64,000 nucleotides of DNA from Gammaproteobacteria bacterium (GCA_008081045.1 VMDC01000010.1:27589-91588), one strand, 5' to 3'. Positions 49,315 through 60,365 are shown, counted from the stretch's first letter. The notes: generated from the letters alone by a model not told the origin. Numbers and translations: made by a program.

Positions 49315-50553
49315 ATGAAATTTGCTCACTCCCTTTGTACCACTGCCCTTGTCAGTCTCAGCGTCATCTCGCATTGCGCAAGCGCCGACCATCATGAAGA
49401 AGAGGCCATCAAAATGATTGAGCCCTCGGTTTTCAAGCTCGATCAGGCGGATATAGACAATATTCGACAGCGCATGCAGGAAGCAGTCGATGGGGAATTT
49501 ATTCCGGGCGCCCTGATTCTGGTTGGCAATTCCGACGGAGTCGGGCTGCTCGAAACGGCAGGATTTCAGACATCTGCGGGACGCAATCCGGTGAACAGCC
49601 AGACGATCTTCCGAATCTATTCGATGACCAAGCCAATCGTCAGTGTGGCCGCCATGTCCCTAATTGAGGATGGCTTGCTCGCTCTGGATGACCCCATCGA
49701 AAAGTACATTCCTGAGTTCAGCAACCTGCGGGTGATAGACCGGGACAGTGGCGAAGTCCGCGCTGCGCGAAACTCGATTACCGTCGAGAATCTGTTAACT
49801 CATGAGTCAGGTCTGATACAGGCGATTTTTTCTCCTGACAGCGAACTGGGCAAGATGTACCAGCGGGATTTTCCGGACTATTCCGACATCACAGCACGGG
49901 ACCTCGCTGGCCGGATCGGCAAGCTCCCCGTGTATTTTGAACCGGGCAGTGCCTGGCATTATGGCCACTCAACCGATGTGCTCGGTGCGGTGCTCGAAGT
50001 GGCAGCAGGGAAAGCCCTCGATCAGGTGCTCAATGAACGGATATTTGAGCCGCTCGGCATGGATGAAACGTCATTCTACCTGTCAAGCGACAAGGCCGAG
50101 CGCATTGCAGAGCCGAACTTCGGCGCCATGGCTGACAACACGCAAGTCCGGGCAATGCTCTCCGGAGGCGGCGGACTCAATGCAACGACAGAAGACTATG
50201 TGCGATTCGCCGAGATGCTGCTCCGGGGCGGCGAATACCGTGGCACGAGAATCATTGAAGAAAGCACGCTGGATCTCATGCGTGAAAAACGTATCGGCAG
50301 CGAGGTATCCCGAGAGTTCTTTTTCTATGGTGAAACCGGCGATTGGGGACTGGGTTTTCATTTGCAACCCACTACGGAGGACCCGGACGGGCCGCACAAT
50401 TTCGGCTGGCGCGGAATTGGCGGCACCTTGTTTCTGGTCGATGAAGAAAACGATTTCTATATGATCTACATGGAGCAGAAGCGCGGGGGGCCCAGAGCCC
50501 CGTTCAACAACAATGTCGCGCAGCGGATGGTCTACGAGGCCATGCGAGACTAG
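49315..50553 (+). CDS. Serine hydrolase, beta-lactamase/penicillin-binding (class C-like) family, exported
   Basis: TIFRIYSMTKPIVSVAAMSL (SxxK); WHYGHSTDVLGAVLE; MLSGGGGLNATTEDYVRFAEML. Confidence 0.92.
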   Translation: MKFAHSLCTTALVSLSVISHCASADHHEEEAIKMIEPSVFKLDQADIDNIRQRMQEAVDGEFIPGALILVGNSDGVGLLETAGFQTSAGRNPVNSQTIFRIYSMTKPIVSVAAMSLIEDGLLALDDPIEKYIPEFSNLRVIDRDSGEVRAARNSITVENLLTHESGLIQAIFSPDSELGKMYQRDFPDYSDITARDLAGRIGKLPVYFEPGSAWHYGHSTDVLGAVLEVAAGKALDQVLNERIFEPLGMDETSFYLSSDKAERIAEPNFGAMADNTQVRAMLSGGGGLNATTEDYVRFAEMLLRGGEYRGTRIIEESTLDLMREKRIGSEVSREFFFYGETGDWGLGFHLQPTTEDPDGPHNFGWRGIGGTLFLVDEENDFYMIYMEQKRGGPRAPFNNNVAQRMVYEAMRD

Positions 50554-51572
50554 CCCAGCAGGTCATATTTTCTGAGATAACCGCGTAGCTGGTGATAGCT
50601 GAGGCCGAGAGTCTCGGCAGCCTTTTTCTGGTTGAATTGGTTCTGTTCAAGCGCCCGGCGTAACAGGGCAATTTCAAAATCCTTCACGGTGGATTTGAAA
50701 TCAAAAGAACCCGCCTCAGATGGCTGCAGCGCGGCCAGAGAATCCGCAGAAGCAGCTAGGCCTGCTTCACGCTCCGGACCAGGTGCCGACAGGCGATAGG
50801 GGGAGTCAAACGGATTGAACACCAGATTTGTGATGACACCTTCCCCATTCTGGTATACCGCCCTTTCAATGACATTTTTTAACTCGCGGATGTTTCCCGG
50901 CCACGGATAATTCAGCAGCGATGCGGTGACTGCATCGGAGAAACCCGAAAAGCGCTCCCCGCCGAGCTCTTTCACCATGCCGACCGCAAAATGTTCTGCC
51001 AGCACGAGGATATCTTCCGACCGCTCCCTCAGCGGCGGCAGAGTGATGACATCGAACGCGAGGCGGTCCAGCAGATCTTCTCTGAAGCGGTTCTGACGGG
51101 CCAGCTCGGGGAGGTCCTCGTTGGTTGCGGCGACGATGCGCACGTCCACAGAGAGCGTCTCGCTGCCGCCTAGGCGCTCAAATTCACCATATTCAATCAC
51201 TCTGAGGATTTTTTCCTGCACCGACAGCTCGGTGTTGGCCAGCTCATCCAGAAATAGGGTTCCTCCGTCTGCCCGCTCGAAGAAACCTTTGCGCTGCTTG
51301 ACGGCACCGGTAAAAGCCCCCGCTTCGTGGCCGAACAGCTGCGCCTCCAGCAGGGTTTCGCTCACTGCCGCGCAATTGATCTTGAGAAAAGTCTGTTCCC
51401 AGCGACGTGACAGAAAATGCAGCCGGGCCGCAACCAGCTCTTTACCGGTGCCCCGCTCGCCGACGATCAGAACCGGCTTGTTCAGGGGCGCAACCAGGGA
51501 AACATGTTCCTGCATCTCGAGGAAACTCGCTGATTCCCCGATCATGCGAGGCGCCTTCATACTGCTGTTCAT
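50550..51572 (-). CDS. pspF: sigma54-dependent activator PspF
   Basis: AAA+ GERGTGKELVAARLHF; GAFTGAVKQRKGFFERADGGTLFLDE; C-terminal Fis-type HTH; divergent from pspA. Confidence 0.93.
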   Translation of the reverse strand: MNSSMKAPRMIGESASFLEMQEHVSLVAPLNKPVLIVGERGTGKELVAARLHFLSRRWEQTFLKINCAAVSETLLEAQLFGHEAGAFTGAVKQRKGFFERADGGTLFLDELANTELSVQEKILRVIEYGEFERLGGSETLSVDVRIVAATNEDLPELARQNRFREDLLDRLAFDVITLPPLRERSEDILVLAEHFAVGMVKELGGERFSGFSDAVTASLLNYPWPGNIRELKNVIERAVYQNGEGVITNLVFNPFDSPYRLSAPGPEREAGLAASADSLAALQPSEAGSFDFKSTVKDFEIALLRRALEQNQFNQKKAAETLGLSYHQLRGYLRKYDLLG

Positions 51573-51754
51573 AAGAGCCGACCGTGCCGATGCTTACCTG
51601 TTGACCGGGTGTATCTAGGTCCACGCCCGGTTGCCGTGGAGAACGTTAGCGAAAATTACCACTTATTAAGTTATCTGGCTATTTCCAGAAGCCTTACGCT
51701 CAAGGTTGAGAATAATAGGTTGATTTATCAGTGGGTTACAGAACTTCATAGAGT

Positions 51755-51771
51755 TGGCACAATCCCTGCTC
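51755..51771 (+). promoter_or_regulatory. sigma54 (-24/-12) promoter for pspABC
   Basis: TTGGCAC-aatcc-CTGCT against consensus TGGCAC-N5-TTGCW, 56 nt upstream of the pspA start codon. Confidence 0.75.
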
Positions 51772-51825
51772 TTCAGATCTTACACGCCACACAATTCAGG
51801 CGGTATGACTCAAGAGGAAGTCACC

Positions 51826-52488
51826 ATGAGTATTTTTTCGAGACTGTCAGACATTATCAATTCAAATATCAGCGCACTGCTGGACAAAGCAGAAAACCCG
51901 GAAAAGATGATCCGTATGGTGATTCAGGAGATGGAGGAAACGCTGGTCGAAGTGCGCAGCGGAACCGCCAAGGTCATTGCCGAGAAAAAGACCCTGTCCC
52001 GTCGCGCAGAGCAGCTGCGCAAACAAGCGACTGACTGGGAAAGCAAGGCCGAACTGGCCCTGACAAAAGGGCGAGAAGATCTGGCCAAAGCGGCCCTGCT
52101 TGAGAAAGCAAACATCCAGGCCAGTATCGAGATTACCGAGAACGACTTGGCCAAGCTGGATGAGACGCTCGATAAACTCAGCTCGGAAATAGAACAGCTG
52201 CAGGCCAAACTCAATGATGCGCGCGCACGGCAAAAAACGCTGGTGATGCGCAGCACGGCAACGCAATCACGGGTGGATGTCCACCAGCAACTCAATAGCC
52301 ATACTATTGACAACGCAATGGACAAATTTGAGTATTACGAGCGCAAGATAGATCAGATGGAAGGCCAGATAGACAGCAGCCACATCGAAGCGCGCGGCCT
52401 GCAAAGTGAATTCGATGAGCTTGAGAAGCAAGAAGCTATCGACAAAGAATTAGAAGCGCTCAAGAGCAAGCTGCAGCAAAACTCTTAA
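51826..52488 (+). CDS. pspA: Phage shock protein A
   Basis: MSIFSRLSDIINSNISALLDKAENPEKMIRMVIQEMEETLVEVRSGTAKVIAEKKTL. Confidence 0.97.
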   Translation: MSIFSRLSDIINSNISALLDKAENPEKMIRMVIQEMEETLVEVRSGTAKVIAEKKTLSRRAEQLRKQATDWESKAELALTKGREDLAKAALLEKANIQASIEITENDLAKLDETLDKLSSEIEQLQAKLNDARARQKTLVMRSTATQSRVDVHQQLNSHTIDNAMDKFEYYERKIDQMEGQIDSSHIEARGLQSEFDELEKQEAIDKELEALKSKLQQNS

Positions 52489-52509
52489 TAACTCCCGGCA
52501 GGTCCCCTC

Positions 52510-52749
52510 ATGGATGTTTTTGAATTCATCATCTCCATCGTCGCACTGGTTCTTATCTTCGTGACGCTATGGATAATTCTCCTGAGAAAGCGGCGAAACG
52601 ACTCCCCGATTCAGCCGGAAGGCCAATATGATCTGGACGAGCTCAGCCGCATGGCAGAGTCAATGGGTGATCGGATCGGCACACTGGAATCTATCCTCGA
52701 TGCCGAAGTGCCTGACTGGAGAGAGCAGCTCGAAAGAGGGAGTCAGTAA
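52510..52749 (+). CDS. pspB: Phage shock protein B
   Basis: Short N-terminal TM protein; LDELSRMAESMGDRIGTLESILDAEVPDWRE. Confidence 0.93.
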   Translation: MDVFEFIISIVALVLIFVTLWIILLRKRRNDSPIQPEGQYDLDELSRMAESMGDRIGTLESILDAEVPDWREQLERGSQ

Positions 52750-52750
52750 C

Positions 52751-53533
52751 TTGTATCTCGATACAGCAAATCGATTCTGGCTGGGGGTATGCGCTGGTCT
52801 CGCAAACTGGCTGGACATTCCGGCAGCCATCGTCCGGATTGTCTTTATCCTCTGCGTCTTTGCCTGGCCCGGCTTTATCCTGGGGTATTTTGTTCTGTAC
52901 TTTTGCCTGGATAAGGAGTGGTCGCCCGGCAGCGTGCGGGACTATATTAAGCGCGCGCCAGCTGCCGAACATTTCCGCACGCTGAATTATCGAAAACCGA
53001 TCTATAAGAACACTCGTGAGAAAAAAATCGCAGGGGTCTGTGCCGGCCTGGCGGACTATCTCGAAATCAGTCCATTTTCGGTACGACTCTTCACGCTGCT
53101 GTCCCTGATACTCTTCGGACCGTTTACCTTCTGGGCTTATGTCATCTGCTGGTTTGTCTTCGAACCTGACCCTGACATGACCGATCAGAGGCGATACCAG
53201 CGCATCATGAAAAGGCGCGCGCGAAGGGCTGAACGTCAACAGCGCCGGTATGAAAGACGCGCAGCCCGCAAGCAGGCTCGGAGCAGACGCGGACATTACA
53301 GGAACTCTGAGCCGGCTGAGCCTGCCGCGGAAACCGCGTATTCCTCACATTCCCCACAACAGCATTTCGAATCTGCTCCGACTGATGAGCCTTCAGATCT
53401 CGGTGCGAATAATCGACACAGTCGCCAGCAATGCGTGGAGTCACTGGCCGCACTGGAGACCAGGCTACAGAAAATGGAGGCGTTCATGACTTCAAAGCGT
53501 TTCCGCCTGCACTGTGAAATCAAGCGAATTTAG
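52751..53533 (+). CDS. pspC: PspC-domain protein with two PspC modules
   Basis: LGVCAGLANWLDIPAAIVRIVFILC and IAGVCAGLADYLEISPFSVRLFTLLSLILFGPF; TTG start inferred just after the pspB stop. Confidence 0.88.
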   Translation: MYLDTANRFWLGVCAGLANWLDIPAAIVRIVFILCVFAWPGFILGYFVLYFCLDKEWSPGSVRDYIKRAPAAEHFRTLNYRKPIYKNTREKKIAGVCAGLADYLEISPFSVRLFTLLSLILFGPFTFWAYVICWFVFEPDPDMTDQRRYQRIMKRRARRAERQQRRYERRAARKQARSRRGHYRNSEPAEPAAETAYSSHSPQQHFESAPTDEPSDLGANNRHSRQQCVESLAALETRLQKMEAFMTSKRFRLHCEIKRI

Positions 53534-53639
53534 GTCGTAGGCTTTACCCCAACTGCCAAAGCACACTTAGCACTCCCTCTTTTCCCTATTAGGCAGTACA
53601 CTGCGCATTGGCCCCTCCCAATTCAGCCAAACGAGTGTC

Positions 53640-54236
53640 ATGAAATTCTGTCACCACTGCGCTTCACCTATTGTTCTTCGAATCCCCGACGGCGATGACA
53701 AGGTCCGCCACTGCTGCAATCACTGTGACAGCGTGTTTTATGAAAATCCGAAGAATGTTGTCGGCACACTACCCTTTTACGAAGATAAGATTCTCTTGTG
53801 CAAACGCGCAATACAGCCCCGCCTTGGTAAGTGGACTCTTCCTGCTGGATTTATGGAAAATGGAGAAACCAGCCTTGAAGGTGCCGTGCGCGAAACTGCG
53901 GAGGAAGCCGGGGCCACCGTCAGGATTCATGACGACTGTCTGTATACCCTGTTCAATCTGCCGTCGATTAATCAGGTATACCTCTTCTTTCGTGCCGAGC
54001 TGGCGACTCCGGAGTTCGAGGCGGGCGCAGAGTCGCTCGAAGTCGGCCTATTCTCTGAATCGCAGATCCCCTGGAGCGAGATTGCGTTTCCCGTCGTCAG
54101 GACCACGATTGAATATTTTCTGGAAGACCGGCCGCGAGGCAGTTTCCCCGTGCGGATGTTTGACGTCCAGCATGGGGCAGACCGCAGTATTTCTACCCAT
54201 TTGATCAGCCAGAGCCTGCCGTCTGCGCGAGACTGA
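53640..54236 (+). CDS. NUDIX hydrolase with N-terminal zinc ribbon
   Basis: CHHCASPIV...CCNHCDSVFYENPK; Nudix box GFMENGETSLEGAVRETAEEAGA. Confidence 0.95.
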   Translation: MKFCHHCASPIVLRIPDGDDKVRHCCNHCDSVFYENPKNVVGTLPFYEDKILLCKRAIQPRLGKWTLPAGFMENGETSLEGAVRETAEEAGATVRIHDDCLYTLFNLPSINQVYLFFRAELATPEFEAGAESLEVGLFSESQIPWSEIAFPVVRTTIEYFLEDRPRGSFPVRMFDVQHGADRSISTHLISQSLPSARD

Positions 54237-54498
54237 TTCAGATTCACAGAGAAATGTCAGCACTGCATACCGGCGCGCACCGGGCTAGGTATCGATGTGC
54301 ACCCGCCGCCGCAATGTTGACGAAACCGGCGTTGCCGGCCGAAGGACGCTCCCGTAATTTCGAAGCCAGAACCTCAGCAGTCAACACAGAGTACCGGGGA
54401 AACCGCAATTGACTCAGGATAAGTCAGAGATCCGTGATATAGCTGCGCACCGCCCGAAATGCGGGGGAGATACTGTCGGCCAGTCTGTTTATCGACTC

Positions 54499-54633
54499 TC
54501 AGTCTTCGTCTGCCCCTGCCTGCTCGAGATCCCGGCAAAGATCGGCCAGCTGATCCGCCCCGATCGACCGGGAGGAAGACTTCAGTTTATGAGCCTGCGC
54601 CTTCACCTCGACGGCAGCGCGTTCATCCAGCGC
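54499..54633 (-). pseudogene. Remnant of a histidine phosphotransfer (Hpt) domain
   Basis: Reverse-strand frame ALDERAAVEVKAQAHKLKSSSRSIGADQLADLCRDLEQAGADED* resembles the Hpt core (AHxLKGSSxxIGAxxLxxLCxxLE) but has an in-frame TAG immediately upstream (54634-54636). Confidence 0.6.
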
Positions 54634-54676
54634 CTATGGCCGCGCGGCGCTGCCCAAACAGTGCTAGAAAGGTCGC

Positions 54677-54997
54677 TCAGGTTTTGGTCCGGATCGCCGT
54701 ATAAGCCACTTCCTCGTAGGGATGCGCCCGCTTGAGCGCAGCGATCACGGCTTTCAGGCATCGCTCTTCACACACCAACTCAAGCTTGTACTCGATCACT
54801 GTTTCGACCTGACCCTGATTACCAAGAAAAGGCGCACTGCCTTCCAGTGGTCGGAATTGCCCCTCACCTCTGGTTTGCCAGGCACAACAGTCGTAATTAC
54901 CGACCCTGCCGGCACCTGCCTCGAACAGCGCCGTTTTTACCGCAGTCAGATGCGATTCAGGCACATAAAGTTCAATTTTATACAGCGCGGATGACAC
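54677..54997 (-). CDS. YqfO/NIF3-related small protein
   Basis: YKIELYVPESHLTAVKTALFEAGAGRVGNYDCCAWQTRGEGQFRPLEGSAPFLGNQG...RAHPYEEVAYT. Confidence 0.85.
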   Translation of the reverse strand: MSSALYKIELYVPESHLTAVKTALFEAGAGRVGNYDCCAWQTRGEGQFRPLEGSAPFLGNQGQVETVIEYKLELVCEERCLKAVIAALKRAHPYEEVAYTAIRTKT

Positions 54998-54999
54998 GG

Positions 55000-57900
55000 C
55001 TAGCCGAGCCAGCTGCGGGCATTTCTGAACATCCGCATGGCCGGTGCATCTTCACCCCAATGCGAGGGGTGCCAGGAGTTCTGTACCGTCCGAAAGACGC
55101 GCTCCGGATGAGGCATCATGATCAGCGCCCGGCCATCCATCGAGGTGATACCCGTGACGCCCCCGGGCGACCCATTAGGGTTTGCGGGATAGCGCTCAGT
55201 CGGGGCGCCGTAGCCGTCTACATAGCGCATGGCAACACCGCCCGACGAGACCAGTGACTGATATTGCACTTCACCCTCAAAGTGCGCCATCCCCTCACCA
55301 TGTGCTACGGCGATCGGGAAACGAGAACCCTGCATATTCCTCAGCAGGACCGACGGACTTTCTGACACAGCGGCCATCACCAGCCTGCCTTCAAACTGTT
55401 CCGACCGGTTTCGCATAAAGCGCGGCCAGTGCTCAGCACCGGGAATCAGTGGGCGCAGCAGCGAAATCATCTGGCAGCCATTACAGACACCAAGGCTGAG
55501 TGTCGTCTCACGCTCGAAGAAGGCCCGGAATTGCCGGCTCAATCGTTCATTAAACAGGACTGATTTGGCCCAGCCTCCGCCGGCACCAAGCACATCGCCA
55601 TAGGAAAATCCGCCGCACGCAACCATCATGTTAAACTGCTCAAGAGACACACGTGACTCGATAAGATCGGTCATGTGCACATCAATCGCTTCAAAGCCGG
55701 CGCGTACAAATGCCGCCGCCATTTCAATCTGACCGTTCACCCCCTGCTCTCGCAGAACAGCGACCTTGGGTTTGACATCGAGATGGATAAACGGTGCGCA
55801 TATATCATCGTCCGGGTCAAACGTGAGCTCAGCGTGCAGACCCGGATCAGCAACATCGAGCAGGCCCTCGAATTCCTCTTGGGCGCAGTCTGAATTATCC
55901 CGCAGCGCCTGCATGTGATAGCTCGTCTCTGACCAGCATCGCTGCAGCGTGTGACGCGCTTCCGAGAAGAGTAGCTGGCCTGAGAGCCGGATGGCAAGTT
56001 CATCCCGGTCGTTCACCCTCCCAATCACGGTGACACAGGCTTTCAAACCATGCTGATCTGCCAACTCGCAGAGGCGGGGCAGGTCATGCTCGGCGAGCTG
56101 GACGACGGCACCCAGCTCTTCGTTGAACAATACCTCGACCGGCTCTGCCGCGCCTGAAAACTGATCGAGATCGAGATCGACGCCACAGTGCCCCGCGAAA
56201 CACATTTCAGCAACACAGGCGAGCAGCCCGCCGTCAGACCGGTCATGATAAGCCGTTAGCAAGGCTTCTGCCTTGGATTGCTTAATGAGCTCAAAAAAGC
56301 CTATTAGCGCTTGGGCGTTATCAAGGTCCGGAACTGAACCCAGAATTCTGCCAAAGACCTGCGCCAGAGCAGATCCGCCCAGCCGGAAACGATTAGCGCT
56401 CAAGCTGATCAGGACCAGCAAAGAGCCAGCGTTCCGCGAGAGTTCAGGCGTTATTGACTGGCGGATGTCCGCGACCGGCGCGAATCCGGAGACAATAAGA
56501 GATAACGGCGCGGTATTACTCCTGGCTTCACCCCGCTCTTCCCAGACCGTGCGCATGGACATCGAATCCTTACCGACCGGGATACAAATCCCCAGCTCGG
56601 GACACAAGTCCTCAGCGACCGCTTTCACGGTGTTATAGAGTTTGGCGTCCTCAGCGCCATGTCCTGCCGCAACCATCCAGTTCGCGGACAGCTTGATGTG
56701 CCGCAGCGTCGGCACATCGGCGCCCAACAGGTTGGTCACTGTCTCTGCAATGGCCATACGTCCGGAAGCGGGCGCATCGAACAGCGCAAGCGGTGACCGC
56801 TCTCCCATTGCCATCGCCTCACCCACGTAATCCTTGTAGGACGTTGCCGTGACCGCACAGTCTGCCACGGGGACCTGCCACGGGCCGACCATCTGATCGC
56901 GGCACACTTGCCCGGTTATCGTCCGGTCTCCGATCGTAATCAGAAAACCTTTGCTCGCAACCGCTGGCAAAGCGAGAACACGGTGTATCGCCTCACTCAG
57001 TTCAATTCCCTCAAGCCCCTCATCGACAGGGGGCACCACCGCTGACTGAACGTTTCGATGCATTTTGGGAGGCTTGCCGAACAGGACATCCATGGGCAGA
57101 TCGATCGGCTTGTTGTCAAAGTGGTGGTCGTTCAGCTCGATGTGCTTGTCTTCAGTAGACTCTCCGACCACCGCGAAGGGGCAGCGCTCTCTGGCACAAA
57201 TGGCTTCAAACTGGGCAATTTCCGCTTCCGCAACAGCCAGGACGTAGCGCTCCTGAGCTTCATTGCACCAGATCTCCAGCGGCGACATTTGCGGCTCAGC
57301 ACTGGGAATGGTCCGCAGCTGAAAGCGTCCGCCGGTGCCTCCGTCCTTCACCAGCTCTGGCAACGCATTGGACAGACCCCCGGCACCCACATCGTGGATA
57401 AACAGAATCGGATTGCTGTCACCCAGCTGCCAGCAGCGGTCAATTACCTCCTGGCAACGCCGTTCCATTTCTGCATTTTCGCGCTGCACGGACGCAAAAT
57501 CCAGATCTTCACTGCCACTGCCCGAAGCCATCGAGGAAGCGGCACCGCCGCCCAGCCCAATCAACATTGCCGGACCGCCAAGAACGATCAGCTTCGCACC
57601 AACCGGGATATCCCCTTTGAGCACGTGCGACTCGCGAATGTTGCCGAGTCCGCCGGCAATCATGATCGGCTTGTGATAGCCACGCATTTCCATGAGGCCG
57701 GACTCATTGCCGATTGCCGCCTCGTAGGTGCGAAAATAGCCACAGAGATTAGGACGTCCGTACTCGTTATTGAATGCCGCCCCGCCGATCGGCCCCTCCA
57801 GCATGATGTCAAGCGGTGACGCAATGTGAGCCGGCTTGCTCTCAACGTTTTCCCAGGGTTGCGGCAAATTCGGAATCCTGAGATTCGAAACGCTGAAGCC

Positions 57901-58923
57901 GGTCAGCCCCGCTTTAGGCTTCGCACCCTTCCCGGTCGCTCCTTCGTCCCGGATTTCGCCACCGGCCCCGGTCGAGGCGCCGGGAAACGGTGCAATTGCG
58001 GTCGGGTGGTTGTGTGTTTCAACCTTCATCAGAATGTGGACCGGTTCCTGATGAAACCCATAGCTTTGAGAATCGCCACTGGGGAAAAATCGCTCGGTCG
58101 TGTGGCCCTCCATCACGGCTGCATTGTCTGAATAGGCGGACAACACCCGATCAGGGGACTTTTCATGACTGACCCGGATCATGCCGAACAGCGACCGCTT
58201 CTGCGTCTGTCCGTCAATCGTCCAGTCAGCATTGAATATCTTGTGCCGGCAATGCTCGGAATTCGCCTGCGCGAACATCATCAATTCAATGTCATTCGGA
58301 TTCCGGTTGAGCTCTGTGAAGCGTGCCGCCAGATAGCCCATCTCATCTTCAGCCAGAGCCAGCCCCCACTCAGCGTTGGCCCGGCGCAGTGCCGCCTCTC
58401 CTGCCCCGAGCAGGTCAACTGATTTCAGCGGCTGAGGCTCGCTGCTGACAAACATCGCTGCGGCGTGCTCAACTCCGGGCAGCACCGTTTGTGTCATCCG
58501 GTCATGCAACTGGCTTTGAAGTGCACTGACTACAGTCGCATCCACCGTGCCAGCAAAGCCAAGTCTGAACAAACTTCCCCGCTCTACCCGCCTGACCTGA
58601 GTCAGCCCGCAGTTTTGCAGAATATCGGTGGCTTTACTGGACCAGGGAGAGATCGTCCCCAATCTGGGCACCACCAGACATTCGAAATGAGAAGCCTCAT
58701 CACTGGCTTCCTCCGCTTCGGAAGGCTCTTCGTAAGGCTCGCCGTACTCCAGCAGTTGGCTCAGCGTATGCTGATCTGAGGCAGACAGCGGTTCTGCCAC
58801 ATCGAATAGGTGGATATAGCGCGCAGAAATGGCGAGTAGCTCGGGGCAGATTGTCTGGAGCGAGGCGAGCAGTTTCGCTTGCTTGAACACAGAAAGCGCA
58901 CTGGCTCCGGGCAGAAATTGCAT
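55000..58923 (-). CDS. purL: Phosphoribosylformylglycinamidine synthase
   Basis: 1307 aa; [41 protein letters not shown]-terminal glutaminase GVCNGCQM. Confidence 0.98.
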   Translation of the reverse strand: MQFLPGASALSVFKQAKLLASLQTICPELLAISARYIHLFDVAEPLSASDQHTLSQLLEYGEPYEEPSEAEEASDEASHFECLVVPRLGTISPWSSKATDILQNCGLTQVRRVERGSLFRLGFAGTVDATVVSALQSQLHDRMTQTVLPGVEHAAAMFVSSEPQPLKSVDLLGAGEAALRRANAEWGLALAEDEMGYLAARFTELNRNPNDIELMMFAQANSEHCRHKIFNADWTIDGQTQKRSLFGMIRVSHEKSPDRVLSAYSDNAAVMEGHTTERFFPSGDSQSYGFHQEPVHILMKVETHNHPTAIAPFPGASTGAGGEIRDEGATGKGAKPKAGLTGFSVSNLRIPNLPQPWENVESKPAHIASPLDIMLEGPIGGAAFNNEYGRPNLCGYFRTYEAAIGNESGLMEMRGYHKPIMIAGGLGNIRESHVLKGDIPVGAKLIVLGGPAMLIGLGGGAASSMASGSGSEDLDFASVQRENAEMERRCQEVIDRCWQLGDSNPILFIHDVGAGGLSNALPELVKDGGTGGRFQLRTIPSAEPQMSPLEIWCNEAQERYVLAVAEAEIAQFEAICARERCPFAVVGESTEDKHIELNDHHFDNKPIDLPMDVLFGKPPKMHRNVQSAVVPPVDEGLEGIELSEAIHRVLALPAVASKGFLITIGDRTITGQVCRDQMVGPWQVPVADCAVTATSYKDYVGEAMAMGERSPLALFDAPASGRMAIAETVTNLLGADVPTLRHIKLSANWMVAAGHGAEDAKLYNTVKAVAEDLCPELGICIPVGKDSMSMRTVWEERGEARSNTAPLSLIVSGFAPVADIRQSITPELSRNAGSLLVLISLSANRFRLGGSALAQVFGRILGSVPDLDNAQALIGFFELIKQSKAEALLTAYHDRSDGGLLACVAEMCFAGHCGVDLDLDQFSGAAEPVEVLFNEELGAVVQLAEHDLPRLCELADQHGLKACVTVIGRVNDRDELAIRLSGQLLFSEARHTLQRCWSETSYHMQALRDNSDCAQEEFEGLLDVADPGLHAELTFDPDDDICAPFIHLDVKPKVAVLREQGVNGQIEMAAAFVRAGFEAIDVHMTDLIESRVSLEQFNMMVACGGFSYGDVLGAGGGWAKSVLFNERLSRQFRAFFERETTLSLGVCNGCQMISLLRPLIPGAEHWPRFMRNRSEQFEGRLVMAAVSESPSVLLRNMQGSRFPIAVAHGEGMAHFEGEVQYQSLVSSGGVAMRYVDGYGAPTERYPANPNGSPGGVTGITSMDGRALIMMPHPERVFRTVQNSWHPSHWGEDAPAMRMFRNARSWLG

Positions 58924-59024
58924 GTAACAGGTTACTCTCTTTTAGATGGTGAAACGGGGCGAAACCGGCCGTTAGCTGGTGGCCGCAATAATAATCGAAT
59001 TCACGGTAAAATTCAGGAGGAACC

Positions 59025-59591
59025 TCAACGGGTAGGCAATGGATAACTTCCCCGGGCACGGGAAACAACCGTTGCGCCATTTGAATCCTCGACCCAGAAA
59101 TTCACATGAGACAGGGTCGTGATATCCTGGCGATCTGAGCTGAACTGAGGTTCCGCCATCACCCGGTACACCTCTCCTGCTACAGCCTCAAAGCGAAGAA
59201 TCCGCGACAGAGATTCTCTGGCTGCCGCGTAACTGACCAGAGCGGGTGCCAGCCCCCGGGCGCTGCCCATATCCCAGTAAAAGTAAACGGCAATTTCGTG
59301 AGCGCCCGGTTTGATCTCAACACGCTCATGCTCAACACTGTTGACTATGGCCTCGCCGTCGACCTGCGCAAAGCGCACGGCATCAATGTAGCGGTTGAGC
59401 CAATCCTGACGCAGGTACTGCGAACCCTCGAGGGTTGCTACCGCGTTGGCAGGAAGGCGATCTCCGCTGTAAGCCTGGTAAGGACCGACCGCCCCGCAAC
59501 CAACGGCGACGGCCGACAACAGCAGCACAAATCCAGCGCGAGCGATTCCACTAATGTGTGAGAACTGACACCTATATCCGGATTCATTCAT
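59025..59591 (-). CDS. Putative lipoprotein of unknown function
   Basis: Hydrophobic FVLLLSAVAVGCG lipobox followed by a folded-looking domain. Confidence 0.6.
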   Translation of the reverse strand: MNESGYRCQFSHISGIARAGFVLLLSAVAVGCGAVGPYQAYSGDRLPANAVATLEGSQYLRQDWLNRYIDAVRFAQVDGEAIVNSVEHERVEIKPGAHEIAVYFYWDMGSARGLAPALVSYAAARESLSRILRFEAVAGEVYRVMAEPQFSSDRQDITTLSHVNFWVEDSNGATVVSRARGSYPLPTR

Positions 59592-59664
59592 CTATTGAGG
59601 ATCGCTGTAAAATGTCCTACAACCCAAGAGCTGTCTGAGAAAGCCCCAGCATATTGCGCAACAC

Positions 59665-60126
59665 TCAGCGTCTGGATTGAAAAAAAGCCTGCATGATCTT
59701 GCCACACTCTTCCGCCAGCACCCCTTCCTGATAGCGCACCTTGTGATTCAAACTGGCACTGTCCAGCAAATTCTGTTGACTGACAACGGCTCCCGAACGA
59801 GGCTCCCGGGCGCCGAACACAAGCAGATCAATCCGGGCGTGAACCAGGGCACCAACGCACATTGTGCAGGGCTCGATAGTAACATAGAGCGTGGTTCTGG
59901 GAAGGCGGTAGTTCTGCTGACGAATGGCAGCAGCCCTTAGAGCCAGAATTTCCGCGTGAGCCGTGGGGTCCTGAGCGCTGATAGGCCGGTTATGCGCTTG
60001 CGCAAGGACCTCGCCCTCTGCAATCAGCACCGCTCCGACCGGCACTTCACCGGCCTGCGCGGCCGCTTTCGCTTGCTGAATGGCCAAGGTCATCCAGCGC
60101 TCGTGAGTTTCTAAATCCTGGCTCAA
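59665..60126 (-). CDS. tadA: tRNA-specific adenosine deaminase
   Basis: MTLAIQQAKAAAQAGEVPVGAVLIAEG; DPTAHAEILALR; TLYVTIEPCTMCVGALVHARI. TTG start inferred. Confidence 0.95.
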   Translation of the reverse strand: MSQDLETHERWMTLAIQQAKAAAQAGEVPVGAVLIAEGEVLAQAHNRPISAQDPTAHAEILALRAAAIRQQNYRLPRTTLYVTIEPCTMCVGALVHARIDLLVFGAREPRSGAVVSQQNLLDSASLNHKVRYQEGVLAEECGKIMQAFFQSRR

Positions 60127-60365
60127 CGGATGCTCCCTATTTTCTTTCTCTGTCTCTCATTTTGCATTCCGCTTTGCCTTTCGCTTTTTCTTTCGCTGTT
60201 TTCCCTGTCGCCCTTAAGTTTGCACTCGCTTGGCATACGATGTCCGCTCACAGATCAGCCACGCGGCACACCGCCCTCGCGTTGACCCTGATTCTGACAA
60301 AACGCCGCCGCATCAGACCGAAACTGCCTCTTCGCCATTACCGGCAGAAGCTGCTTTTGCAACAA

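Noticed and set aside
57058-57819. 253-aa + strand ORF inside purL
   Set aside because: Antisense shadow of purL with no family signature.
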